Shown piece after piece: positions 56,425-64,000 of a stretch of DNA of 64,000 bases (positions are counted from its first letter, which is position 1; the number at the start of each line of letters is the position of its first letter). A program made the translations under genes and the position numbers. The notes under the pieces were generated by a model that saw only the letters and a list, made by a program, of their open reading frames with translations, was not told where the DNA came from and ran no database searches. Source of the stretch: Burkholderiales bacterium (GTDB lineage Bacteria > Pseudomonadota > Gammaproteobacteria > Burkholderiales > Casimicrobiaceae); assembly GCA_905339295.1 (NCBI GenBank), contig CAJPFI010000005.1, positions 97,470-161,469 of the forward strand. Reading direction: 5' to 3'.

Positions 56425-57360
56425 TCACGCCGCACTGCCCAGCGCGAGCACGGCGACGTACGCCGCGTAGCAGGCGACGAGCAGCGCGCCGCGCGCGCGT
56501 CCGACTTCCGCGCTCCGTGCGGACACCAGCAGCAGGATCGCGACCAGCGCCGCGCCGAGCGGAATCGCGAGCTCGGCGAGGTCCGTCGGGATCGGCGCGA
56601 AGGCCGCGGCCACCGGCACGATCACGCCACCGTTGAACAGGTTGCTGCCGAGCAGCGTTCCGGCGCCGACGTCGTCGTGGCCCTTCCAGCGCGCGACGAT
56701 CATGGTGGCGAGCTCGGGCGTCGTCGTGCCCAGCGCGACCAGCGTCGCGCCGACGACGAACGGGTCCCAGCCATGGCGCTCCGCGAGCGCGCTCGCGCCG
56801 GCGACGATCGCGCCTCCGGCGCCCCAGAGCATCGCGCCGCCGGCGAGTGCCACGAGCGCGGAACGCAGCGCATTGCGACCGACGGGGGGCGGCCCGGACT
56901 TCTCCGCGTGGCCGCGCATGTCGCGGATCGTGAGCGCGAGCCAGGTGCAGAAGATCGCGAACAGGACCGCTGCCGCGGTGCGCGAAATCGTCCCGGTCGC
57001 GGCGAAGAGCGCGGTGGCCAGCGGCAGGACGATCGCGGCGGGCAGGTCGCGCCCGAGGCCCGCGCGCGACAGCCGGATCGGCGCGACCAGCAGCGCCAGG
57101 CCGAAGACGAGCGCGACATTCACGACGTTCGCGCCGAGCGCGTTGCCCAGCGCGATCTGCGGCACGCCGGCACGGGCGGCATCGATCGCGACGGCGAGCT
57201 CCGGGCTCGAGGTGGCGAACGCCGCGACCGTCACGGCCACGAGCGCGGGCGGAAGACCGTAGCGCTCCGCCAGCCCGACCGTGCCGCGCACGAAGAGCTC
57301 GCCACCCGCGGCCGCGAGCGCCACGCCGATCAGGAGCAGCTCGATCGGTCCGGGCGTCAC
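56425..57360 (-). CDS. Na+/Ca2+ exchanger-type antiporter (CaCA family)
   Basis: A 311-residue membrane exchanger with the two alpha repeats: AFATSSPELAVAIDAA and GNALGANVVNVALVF in the first, LVALGTTTPELATMIVA and GTLLGSNLFNGGVIVPVAA in the second. Ten or eleven helices. The family exports Ca2+ for Na+ or H+. It starts with a GTG overlapping the Ca2+ ATPase stop (GTGA), so the two calcium exporters are translated together. Confidence 0.92.
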   Translation of the reverse strand: MTPGPIELLLIGVALAAAGGELFVRGTVGLAERYGLPPALVAVTVAAFATSSPELAVAIDAARAGVPQIALGNALGANVVNVALVFGLALLVAPIRLSRAGLGRDLPAAIVLPLATALFAATGTISRTAAAVLFAIFCTWLALTIRDMRGHAEKSGPPPVGRNALRSALVALAGGAMLWGAGGAIVAGASALAERHGWDPFVVGATLVALGTTTPELATMIVARWKGHDDVGAGTLLGSNLFNGGVIVPVAAAFAPIPTDLAELAIPLGAALVAILLLVSARSAEVGRARGALLVACYAAYVAVLALGSAA

Positions 57361-60206
57361 GGGGCGAGCTTCCCGGAAGGCACGTGGCCCGCTCGCCGGT
57401 CCGCGCGGCGAAAGACCGCCTTCAGGAGCTCGCGCGCGACGACGATCGTCGAGGCGACCGCCGCGCTCAGCGCCCAGTCCCCCGCCGACAGCGCCGTCGT
57501 GCCGAACGCCTGCTGCATCGCCGGAACGTGGATCACGGCGACCTGCAACATCACGGCGCCGGCGATCGACGCCCACAGCCAGGCGTTCGAGAACAGGCCG
57601 ACGAGGACGCTGTCCTCGTCGGAACGTATGCACAGCACGTCGAAGAGCTGGAACAGCACCAGCGCGTTGAACGCGAGCGTCCGCGCATGGCGCGTATCCC
57701 CTTCGCCCTCGAACATCCCGCCCGGCAGGCCGGCGTCGAGCAGCGCGAGCGTGCCCGCCGCCATCACCACCGCCGCGACGCCGATGCCGATCCACATGCG
57801 CCGCGAGATGACGCCCTCGCTCGCGAAGCGCGGCGCGCGGCGCATCAGCGTGCGGTCGAGCGGATCGACGCCGACCGCGAGCGCCGGGAACGAGTCGGTC
57901 ACCAGGTTGATCCACAGCACCATCGTGGCCGTCAGCGGCAGGAGGATCGTCTCACCGCGGCCGGCGGCGATCCCCAGCGCGCCGGCGAGCACGACGCCCA
58001 GGAACAGCACCAGCACCTCCCCCAGGTTCGTCGCCAGCAGGTAGCGCAGGAACTTGCGGATGTTGGCGTAGATCGAGCGCCCCTCCCCGATTGCCGCGAC
58101 GATCGACGCGAAGTTGTCGTCGGCGAGCACCATGTCCGCGGCGTCCTTCGACACGTCGGTGCCGGTGACTCCCATCGCGATCCCGATGTCCGCGGCCCGG
58201 AGCGCCGGCGCGTCGTTCACGCCGTCGCCGGTCATCGCGACGATCGCGCCCCCGTCCTTGAGCGCGCGCACGAGCCTGAGCTTGTGCTCCGGCGAGGTCC
58301 GGGCGAACACGTGGCGGCGCGCCGCGACCTCGCGCAGCGCCGCGTCGTCCAGCCTGTCGATCTCGGCGCCGGTGACGGCATTGGCATCGTCCTTGCCCGC
58401 GATGCCGATCTCCCGCGCGATCGCGAGCGCCGAGCGCGGATGGTCGCCGGTGATCATCAGCACGCGCACGCCCGCCGTGTGCGCGGTCGCGACCGCGTCG
58501 CGCGCCTCGTCGCGCGGCGGATCCATCATTCCCATGACGCCGAGCCAGGCGAACGCCTGCTCGTGCCCGGCGTGCAGCGAATCGACATCGGCCGGGTCCA
58601 TCACGTGCGCCGCGAACCCGAGCGTGCGAAGGGCATCGTCGGCAAGCGCGTCGATCGTCGCGGCGATCTCCGCGCGTCGCGCGTCGCCGAGATCGACGTA
58701 GGCCGAACCTACGCGCTCGTGCGTGCAGCGCGCCAGCAGGACGTCGGGCGCGCCCTTGCAGAACAGCACCGCGCATCCCGGCGTGTCGCGGTCCTCGTGC
58801 GCCGTGCTCATCAGCTTGCGGTCGGCGGAGAACGGCAACTCGCCCAGGCGCGGGAAGCGCGCGGCGATGTCCGACTCGAGGCCCGCTTTCGCGGACAGCA
58901 CCTTGAGCGCGCCCTCGGTCGGATCGCCCTCGATCGTCCAGCGCCCCTCGCGCCGGACGAGCGCGGCGTTGTTCGTGAGCGTGCCTGCCGCGATCGTCGC
59001 TTCGACCTCGGAGGCCAGCGGTCCCGGGGCGACGGGCTCGCCGCCGGCGAGCAGGCGACCCTCGGGCATGTAGCCCGCTCCGTCGACGTCGACCCGTCCG
59101 CTCGCGGTGACGATCGCGCGGACGGTCATCTCGTTCCTCGTGAGCGTCCCGGTCTTGTCGGTGCAGATCACGCTCGTCGCGCCCAGCGTCTCGACGGCGG
59201 AGAGCTTGCGCACGATCACGTTGCGCGCCGCCATGCGCTGCGTTCCGAGCGAGAGCACGATCGTCGTGACCGCCGCCAGTCCTTCGGGCACGGCCGATAC
59301 CGCGAGCGCGACCGTGTAGAGCAGGATCGTCGTCAGCGCGGCCGCCGAGAAGTCGCGGTAGATCGCGAGCAGCGTAGCCGCGACGACGAGCGCGATCGCG
59401 ATGACGACGACGCCGAGCACCCGTCCGGTCCGGTCGAGCTCGCGCTGCAGCGGCGTGTCGTCCAGTGGCGCCGAGGCGAGCAGCGCGGCGATCCGGCCGA
59501 TCTCGGAGCGCATCCCGGTGGTCGTCACGATCGCGAGCCCATGGCCGAACGTCGCGCTCGTGCCCGAGTGGACCATGTTGGCGCGGTCGGCGAGCCCGGT
59601 GTCCCGCGGCAGCGCCTGCGTGTCCTTGTCGACCGGCGCGCTCTCGCCGGTGAGCGCCGCCTCGGCCACCTTGAGCGAAACCGATTCGACGACACGCGCG
59701 TCGGCGGGTATCGCGTCGCCTTCCTCGATGACGAGCAGGTCGCCGGGCACCAGCTCCGCGGCGTCGATGGTCGTCCGTCCGCCGCCGCGGACGACCATCG
59801 CCGTGGCGCCCGCGAGCTTCCTCAGCCCGGCGACGGCGGCCTCGGCGCGCTGCTCCTGAACGAAGCCCAGGATCGCGTTGGCGACGACGATCGCGAGGAT
59901 CGTGAGCGCCTCGTAGGGCGCTCCGCCGTCGTCCCCGGTGAGATGGACGGCATACGAGACCGCGCCCGCGGCGACCAGCAGCAGCACCAGCGGACTCTCG
60001 AACTGCGCGAGGAACCGGCGCCAGCGCGGGACCGGCGGCGCGGAGGCGAGCACGTTGGCGCCGGCGATCGCGAGGCGCCGTGCCGCCTCGGCCGCGGTGA
60101 GTCCGGCGGCCGGATCGGTCGCGAGCGCCTCCGCCACCGCGTCCGCGGATTGCGCGTGCGGCGCATCGATCGCACGCCGCAGGCGTCCGGTCATATCATC
60201 GGCCAT
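57357..60206 (-). CDS. Calcium-transporting P-type ATPase
   Basis: A 949-residue P2-type ATPase. TGES (186-189), PEGL (307-310), the phosphorylated Asp350 in CTDKTGTLTRNEM, and GDGVNDAPALRAADIG are intact; an N-terminal cation-ATPase domain and about ten membrane helices complete it. PEGL in helix 4 and the overall form fit SERCA/PMR1-like Ca2+ pumps; Mg2+ or Mn2+ cannot be excluded. It uses ATP to expel Ca2+. The gene overlaps the exchanger downstream. Confidence 0.93.
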   Translation of the reverse strand: MADDMTGRLRRAIDAPHAQSADAVAEALATDPAAGLTAAEAARRLAIAGANVLASAPPVPRWRRFLAQFESPLVLLLVAAGAVSYAVHLTGDDGGAPYEALTILAIVVANAILGFVQEQRAEAAVAGLRKLAGATAMVVRGGGRTTIDAAELVPGDLLVIEEGDAIPADARVVESVSLKVAEAALTGESAPVDKDTQALPRDTGLADRANMVHSGTSATFGHGLAIVTTTGMRSEIGRIAALLASAPLDDTPLQRELDRTGRVLGVVVIAIALVVAATLLAIYRDFSAAALTTILLYTVALAVSAVPEGLAAVTTIVLSLGTQRMAARNVIVRKLSAVETLGATSVICTDKTGTLTRNEMTVRAIVTASGRVDVDGAGYMPEGRLLAGGEPVAPGPLASEVEATIAAGTLTNNAALVRREGRWTIEGDPTEGALKVLSAKAGLESDIAARFPRLGELPFSADRKLMSTAHEDRDTPGCAVLFCKGAPDVLLARCTHERVGSAYVDLGDARRAEIAATIDALADDALRTLGFAAHVMDPADVDSLHAGHEQAFAWLGVMGMMDPPRDEARDAVATAHTAGVRVLMITGDHPRSALAIAREIGIAGKDDANAVTGAEIDRLDDAALREVAARRHVFARTSPEHKLRLVRALKDGGAIVAMTGDGVNDAPALRAADIGIAMGVTGTDVSKDAADMVLADDNFASIVAAIGEGRSIYANIRKFLRYLLATNLGEVLVLFLGVVLAGALGIAAGRGETILLPLTATMVLWINLVTDSFPALAVGVDPLDRTLMRRAPRFASEGVISRRMWIGIGVAAVVMAAGTLALLDAGLPGGMFEGEGDTRHARTLAFNALVLFQLFDVLCIRSDEDSVLVGLFSNAWLWASIAGAVMLQVAVIHVPAMQQAFGTTALSAGDWALSAAVASTIVVARELLKAVFRRADRRAGHVPSGKLAP

Positions 60207-60450
60207 GCCGGAACGCTACCATGGGGGGCGGGCATCGACCGCGGCATCATCGCGCCTCGCGCGCGGAAGCCGCGCGACCAAGGGAAGCGCAGCTCGCCAG
60301 GCGCCTCCATCTCGCCTCGCGCACGCGCAAGCCGCGCAGCGCGTGCATCCGCGGTCGCACGCGGGGCGTCGCTGGCGACGGGATCGGGGTCGGCCGCGAT
60401 GGTTCCGGCCCGTTTTCGGTCGCCGGCCCCCGGTCGGTCTCGCCCGGGAG

Positions 60451-61251
60451 TCAGGCGCCGCGCGCGGGCACGCAGACGCGCCGCGTCCCGCCGCCCGGAA
60501 GCGCGACATCGACCATCGTTGTCTCGACACCGTAGACCTCCCGCAGCGTTCCGGACGTGATCGCCTCGCGCGGCGGCGCGTCGGCGACGAGCTTCCCGCC
60601 GTGCAGCAGCGCGACGCGGTCTGCGCACAGGAACGCCTGGTCGGGATCATGCGTCGCCATCATTACGCCGATGCCGGACGCCGCGAGGGCACGCACCTCG
60701 TCGAGAACGCGAATCTGGTTGCCGAAGTCGAGGCTCGCGGTCGGCTCGTCCATCACGATGAGCGGCGCCTGCTGCGCGAGCGCGCGCGCGATCAGCGCGA
60801 GCTGCCGCTCGCCTCCCGAGATGCGCGTGTAGACGTGGTCGGCGAGCGGCGCGAGGCCGAGGCGCGCGAGGCACGCCTCGGCGATCCCGACGTCATGCCG
60901 CGACGGCGCGGCGAACGGCGACAGGTGCGCGGTGCGCCCCATCAGCACGACGTCGCGCACGGTGAACGGGAAGTAGCCGGCGTGCGCCTGAGGCACGTAG
61001 GAGACGCGCTTCGCGATGTCGGCGCGCGCGAGCGTCGCGATCGGCAGGCCGTCGAGTCGCACTTCGCCGCCCTGGGCGGGCAGGAGTCCGAGCAGCGTGC
61101 GGAACAGCGTCGACTTGCCGCCGCCGTTGGGGCCGAGCAGGCACACGATCTCGCCGGCCGCGAGCGCGAGCGTCACGCCGCGGCCGACGGGATGATCCGG
61201 GTAGCCGAAATCGAGCGCGATCCCCTCGAGGCGGGTCATCGCTTGCCCCAT
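60451..61251 (-). CDS. ABC transporter ATP-binding protein (FecE/MolC type)
   Basis: A 266-residue ATPase of the siderophore/B12/molybdate FecE-like class: Walker A LGPNGGGKST, signature ISGGERQLALIARAL, Walker B PLIVMDEPTASLD, H-loop ATHDPDQ. It pairs with the FecCD permease 145 bp upstream; the gap between them holds REP palindromes. The start is ATG at 61251, with another at 61239. Confidence 0.92.
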   Translation of the reverse strand: MGQAMTRLEGIALDFGYPDHPVGRGVTLALAAGEIVCLLGPNGGGKSTLFRTLLGLLPAQGGEVRLDGLPIATLARADIAKRVSYVPQAHAGYFPFTVRDVVLMGRTAHLSPFAAPSRHDVGIAEACLARLGLAPLADHVYTRISGGERQLALIARALAQQAPLIVMDEPTASLDFGNQIRVLDEVRALAASGIGVMMATHDPDQAFLCADRVALLHGGKLVADAPPREAITSGTLREVYGVETTMVDVALPGGGTRRVCVPARGA

Positions 61252-61302
61252 GGCCCGGAAAGGCGCCGGGCGGAAGCCCGACTCCGCTCGGAAGCGAGTG
61301 GC

Positions 61303-61382
61303 GTCGGGCTGAAGCCCGACCCACGACGCGCGGCCTGCGGGTCGAATTTCAGCCCGGTCTGTGGGTCGGGCTTCAGCCCGAC
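61303..61382. repeat. Opposed REP palindromes between FecCD and FecE genes
   Basis: GTCGGGCTGAAGCCCGAC (61303-61320) and GTCGGGCTTCAGCCCGAC (61365-61382) are two perfect copies in opposite orientation, with a degenerate copy between them at 61341-61359. They sit in the intergenic gap inside an ABC operon, like the array at 29132. Confidence 0.85.
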
Positions 61383-61396
61383 GATGTCTGGCGCCT

Positions 61397-62410
61397 TCAC
61401 TGCCAGCTCCTGCGCGAACGCACGAGCAGCCACAGGAACAGAGGCGTGCCGACGAACGCGGTGAGCACGCCGAGCGGAATCTCGATGCTCGCGGTCGTGC
61501 GGGCGAGCGTGTCGACGGCGAGCAGGAACGCGGCGCCGAGCGTCGCCGACACCGGCAGCAGCCTGCCGAAATCCGGACCGACTGCGAGCCGAGCGAAGTG
61601 CGGGATTACCAGCCCGATCCAGCCGATGATGCCCGAGATCGACACTGCCGCCGCGGTCATCAGCGTCGCCGAAGCGATCACCGCGAGGCGCACGCGGGTC
61701 GTCTCGACGCCCATCGCGCGTGCCTCCTCGTCCCCGAGCGAGAGCAGGTTGACGCGCCAGCGCAGCAGCCACAGCGGAATCAGGCCGATCGCGATCGCCG
61801 GCAGCGCGGACGCGAGATCGGCGGGCCCGGCCCCCGCGAGGCTCCCGAGCAGCCAGAACGTGATCGCCGGCAACTGGTTGTAGGGATCGGCCAGCACCTT
61901 GAGCAACGCGACGCACGCGCCGAGCAGCGCGCCGACGAGCACGCCGGCGAGCACGAGCACGAGCAGCGGGTCGTGGCCGCGCACCGACGTCGCGATCAGG
62001 TAGACGAGGGCGACGGCGAGCAGGCCGAACGCGAACGCGAGCCCCTGGATCGCGAGGACCGGCAGCGCGAGGAAGATGCCGAGCACCGCGCCGACCGCCG
62101 CGCCGCCCGACACGCCGAGGATGTCGGGGGAGACGAGCGGATTGCGGAACAGGCTCTGGTACGCCGCGCCCGCCGCGGCGAGGGCCGCGCCGACCGCGAG
62201 CGCCGCGCCGATGCGCGGACCGCGCACGCTCCAGACGATCGCCTCGACCGTCGGCGCGACATCCGACGGCGCGCCCGAGACCTTCGACCACAGGATCGCC
62301 GCGAGGTCGCCGGGCGCCACCGGATAGCGGCCGGCCGCGAATGCGAGCGCGACCGCGATCGCGAGCGCCGCGAGCGCGCCTGCCGCGACCCACGCGGTGC
62401 GCGCGGTCAT
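61397..62410 (-). CDS. ABC transporter permease (FecCD/MolB family)
   Basis: A 337-residue polytopic permease of the FecCD family with eight to ten helices. GLAFAFGLLAVALVYLIA and ISGIIGWIGLVIPHFARLAVG with the GxxxPH contact loop are characteristic; RNPLVSPDILGVSGGAAVGAV marks the first family motif. It imports iron complexes, B12 or Mo/W oxyanions. The ATG overlaps the end of the receptor remnant upstream (ATGA), and the ATPase follows. Confidence 0.92.
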   Translation of the reverse strand: MTARTAWVAAGALAALAIAVALAFAAGRYPVAPGDLAAILWSKVSGAPSDVAPTVEAIVWSVRGPRIGAALAVGAALAAAGAAYQSLFRNPLVSPDILGVSGGAAVGAVLGIFLALPVLAIQGLAFAFGLLAVALVYLIATSVRGHDPLLVLVLAGVLVGALLGACVALLKVLADPYNQLPAITFWLLGSLAGAGPADLASALPAIAIGLIPLWLLRWRVNLLSLGDEEARAMGVETTRVRLAVIASATLMTAAAVSISGIIGWIGLVIPHFARLAVGPDFGRLLPVSATLGAAFLLAVDTLARTTASIEIPLGVLTAFVGTPLFLWLLVRSRRSWQ

Positions 62411-62910
62411 GCGGACGGCGCGCGCTCCGCGGTGGCGATCAGCACGTCGAGCCGGGCGTTGCTCGGCGTCCGGGGGTAGAGCCGGGTGTGGAAATCGCGC
62501 ACGACGGGGCGGAGGTCCTCGTGGAAGGCGTCAGGATAAAGGATGCGGCCGAGCCAGCGGATGCCGATCAGCCGGTTCACCGACGGCGGGAAGTCGATCC
62601 AGCCGAACGGCCCGGCGGGCGGGAGGCGGATGTGCCCGGCGCGCACCCCCGCGACCGGACGCTATGGCGGGTCGCGGCGCACCGACGCGAACGCGGCCGC
62701 AGTCTCGCCGTTCGCGATGCGGTCGCGCAGCAGTCCCGACGCGCCGAACGTCGGCGCGACCTTGCCGCCGCGCGATGCCGCCAGGGCGGACGCGAGCTCG
62801 GACGTCACGCCGCGCAGGCTGCCGGCGGCGAAGAGCCTCACCGGACCCCGCGCGGCGGCGCAGGTGTTCGCGGCGAGCGCCGCGACGTACAGCGCGAGAC
62901 GTGCCCGCAT
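62407..62910 (-). pseudogene. Fused receptor remnant: ModA-like N-terminus joined to TroA/FecB-like C-terminus
   Basis: One frame of 168 codons with a single TAG in the middle (62662-62664). The first 82 residues are a ModA-type receptor N-terminus: signal peptide, VRLFAAGSLRGVTSELASAL and PTFGASGLLRDRIANG. After the TAG the same frame gives VRAGHIRLPPAGPFGWIDF and PPSVNRLIGIRWLGRILYP, the C-terminal end of a TroA/FecB-like (MolA-type) receptor. The bodies of both proteins are missing. A deletion joining two neighbouring receptor genes explains it best. The end overlaps the FecCD start by 4 bp, as the intact MolA-like gene would. Confidence 0.75.
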
Positions 62911-62912
62911 GG

Positions 62913-63743
62913 TCAGTGCGTGTCGGGGAAGAACAGCTGCTCGCCGCCGATCCTGTGGCCGGCGATCGCCGCCTGCCCTTCCTTCGACACGAGCCAGTCG
63001 ACGAACGCCTGCGCCTCGGCAACCTTGACGTGCGGGTGCCGCGCCGGGTTCACCACCATCACGCCGTACGGGTTGAACATGCGCTTGTCGCCCTCGACGA
63101 CGATGCCGAGCTCGCCGCGGTTCCTGAAGGCGAGCCACGTGCCGCGGTCGGCGAGGATGTAGGCGTTCATCGACGATGCGGTGTTGAGCGCGGGTCCCAT
63201 GCCGGAGCCCGTCTCGCGGTACCACGAGCCCTTGCCTGCGAGCGGATCGACGCCGGCCAGCCCGAAGTAGCGCAGCTCCGCCGCGTGCGTGCCGCTCCTG
63301 TCGCCGCGCGAGACGAACGGCGCCTTCGCGTCGGCGATGCGCTTCAGCGCGTTGGCGAGATCCCTCGTGCCGGCGATCCTCGCGGGATCGGACCTCGGCC
63401 CGATCAGCACGAAGTCGTTGTACATGACGTCGCGGCGGCCGATGCCCCATCCGTCGGCGACGAACCTGTCCTCGGCGGCGCGGTCGTGGACGAACACGAC
63501 GTCCGCGTCGCCGCGTCGGCCGACGTCGAGCGCCTGGCCAGTGCCGAGCGCGACGACCCTGACCTGGATGCCGGTCTTGCCCGTGAACATCGGCAGGATG
63601 TGGCCGAAGAGGCCGGACTGCTCGGTCGACGTCGTCGAGGCGACGACGATCGACTTCTGCTGCGCGGCGGCCGGTACCGCGAGCAATGCCGGGAGAGCGG
63701 CGGCAAGAAGGGTGGCGATCATGCTGCCGCGGTGGCGCGCCAT
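62913..63743 (-). CDS. tupA: Tungstate/molybdate-type periplasmic receptor (TupA-like)
   Basis: A 276-residue periplasmic binding protein. Signal peptide ends near VPAAAQ-Q; the mature start IVVASTTSTEQSGLFGHIL with the TTSTEQSG oxyanion loop is the TupA hallmark, and DVVFVHDRAAEDRFV, YNDFVLIGPRSDP and SRGDRSGTHAAELRYF also fit. It binds tungstate (or molybdate). The ATG at 63743 has AAGGAG upstream and overlaps the ATPase gene by 25 bp. The ModA-like remnant begins two bases after its stop. The permease gene tupB is not in the window. Confidence 0.92.
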   Translation of the reverse strand: MARHRGSMIATLLAAALPALLAVPAAAQQKSIVVASTTSTEQSGLFGHILPMFTGKTGIQVRVVALGTGQALDVGRRGDADVVFVHDRAAEDRFVADGWGIGRRDVMYNDFVLIGPRSDPARIAGTRDLANALKRIADAKAPFVSRGDRSGTHAAELRYFGLAGVDPLAGKGSWYRETGSGMGPALNTASSMNAYILADRGTWLAFRNRGELGIVVEGDKRMFNPYGVMVVNPARHPHVKVAEAQAFVDWLVSKEGQAAIAGHRIGGEQLFFPDTH

Positions 63744-64000
63744 GGCAGTACTCCTTCGAGATAGGCGGCGGCCTCGGCCGTCGCGGGGCGTTGAAAGAAG
63801 TCCGCGGCCGGTCCGCGTTCGCAAAGTCGCCCGCCGTGGAGAAAGAGGATCTCGTCGGCAAGGCGTCGCGCCTGCCCGAGGTCGTGCGTCACCATCACGA
63901 TCTTCGTGCCGGCGTCGTGGATCGCCTGCACGACACGCTCGATCTCGAGCGAGGCGCCCGGGTCGAGATTGGTGGTCGGCTCGTCGAGGAACAGCACCTC
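63719..64000 (-). CDS. tupC: ABC transporter ATPase, probably TupC (partial)
   Basis: The C-terminal 93 residues of an ABC ATPase, open at the window edge: Walker B EVLFLDEPTTNLDP, switch VTHDLGQARRLAD and a C-terminal RGPAADFFQRP helix. Presumed tungstate transporter ATPase because it overlaps tupA. The order ATPase before receptor is unusual for tup operons (normally A-B-C). Confidence 0.83.
   Translation of the reverse strand, partial: EVLFLDEPTTNLDPGASLEIERVVQAIHDAGTKIVMVTHDLGQARRLADEILFLHGGRLCERGPAADFFQRPATAEAAAYLEGVLPWRATAAA

Noticed and set aside
62407..62910. Fused ModA/MolA-like frame as a functional chimeric receptor
   Set aside because: An in-frame TAG interrupts it and neither half retains the domains needed for ligand binding; a read-through product would be only 167 residues.

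Overview
The window is uniformly GC-rich chromosomal DNA with dense, short-spaced genes and no rRNA, tRNA, phage, plasmid or CRISPR signal. The gene set suggests a betaproteobacterium, most likely Burkholderiales-like: a split methionine synthase (MetH in two ORFs), a Bug/TctC-type periplasmic receptor, an IPTL-CTERM-like anchor, DUF5648 secreted proteins and a Gram-negative dedicated sortase system. This placement is inferred from gene content, not from a phylogeny.

Layout. 1-4001: the two halves of metH, separated by a tandem array of GTCGGGCTGAAGCCCGAC palindromes. 4216-9296: a signalling block with a STAS antagonist, an MBL hydrolase, a CHASE2-SpoIIE phosphatase, a FecR protein, an OmpA-like lipoprotein and an RsbW-like kinase. 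9325-12641: ACT protein, TrpB2-type enzyme, thiolase. 12851-17865: a tandem family of secreted DUF5648 proteins, four intact and one decayed. 17972-22728: TTT receptor, an ArsR/SRPBCC unit, cupin, IPTL-CTERM-like protein, CoaX. 22906-36792: a catabolic and uptake region with two M81 peptidases facing an amidase, a peptide/nickel-type ABC transporter, a nitrilase, an orphan family 5 receptor and a hydratase. 37123-43663: a thioredoxin/YbbN protein, then a sortase, its VIT-VWA substrate, and a response regulator and histidine kinase. 43704-52523: DMT-like protein, MFS carrier, Mpl, esterase, DUF3617 protein, D,D-peptidase, TMTC-like membrane protein, ornithine aminotransferase. 52786-55329: a large secreted double beta-propeller ending in the same DUF5648 domain as the array. 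55413-60206: 5'-nucleotidase, then a Ca2+ ATPase and Na+/Ca2+ exchanger pair. 60451-64000: a metal or oxyanion uptake locus (FecE/FecCD, TupA, TupC) containing an apparent in-frame fusion of two receptor genes interrupted by one stop codon.

The most notable items are the envelope partner-switching block, the DUF5648 family with its decaying member and distant propeller fusion, the propeller with seven CX4C motifs, the sortase locus colonised by GGGGTC-type inverted repeats, and the fused receptor remnant in the Mo/W locus. Palindromic repeats of two families recur between genes throughout.
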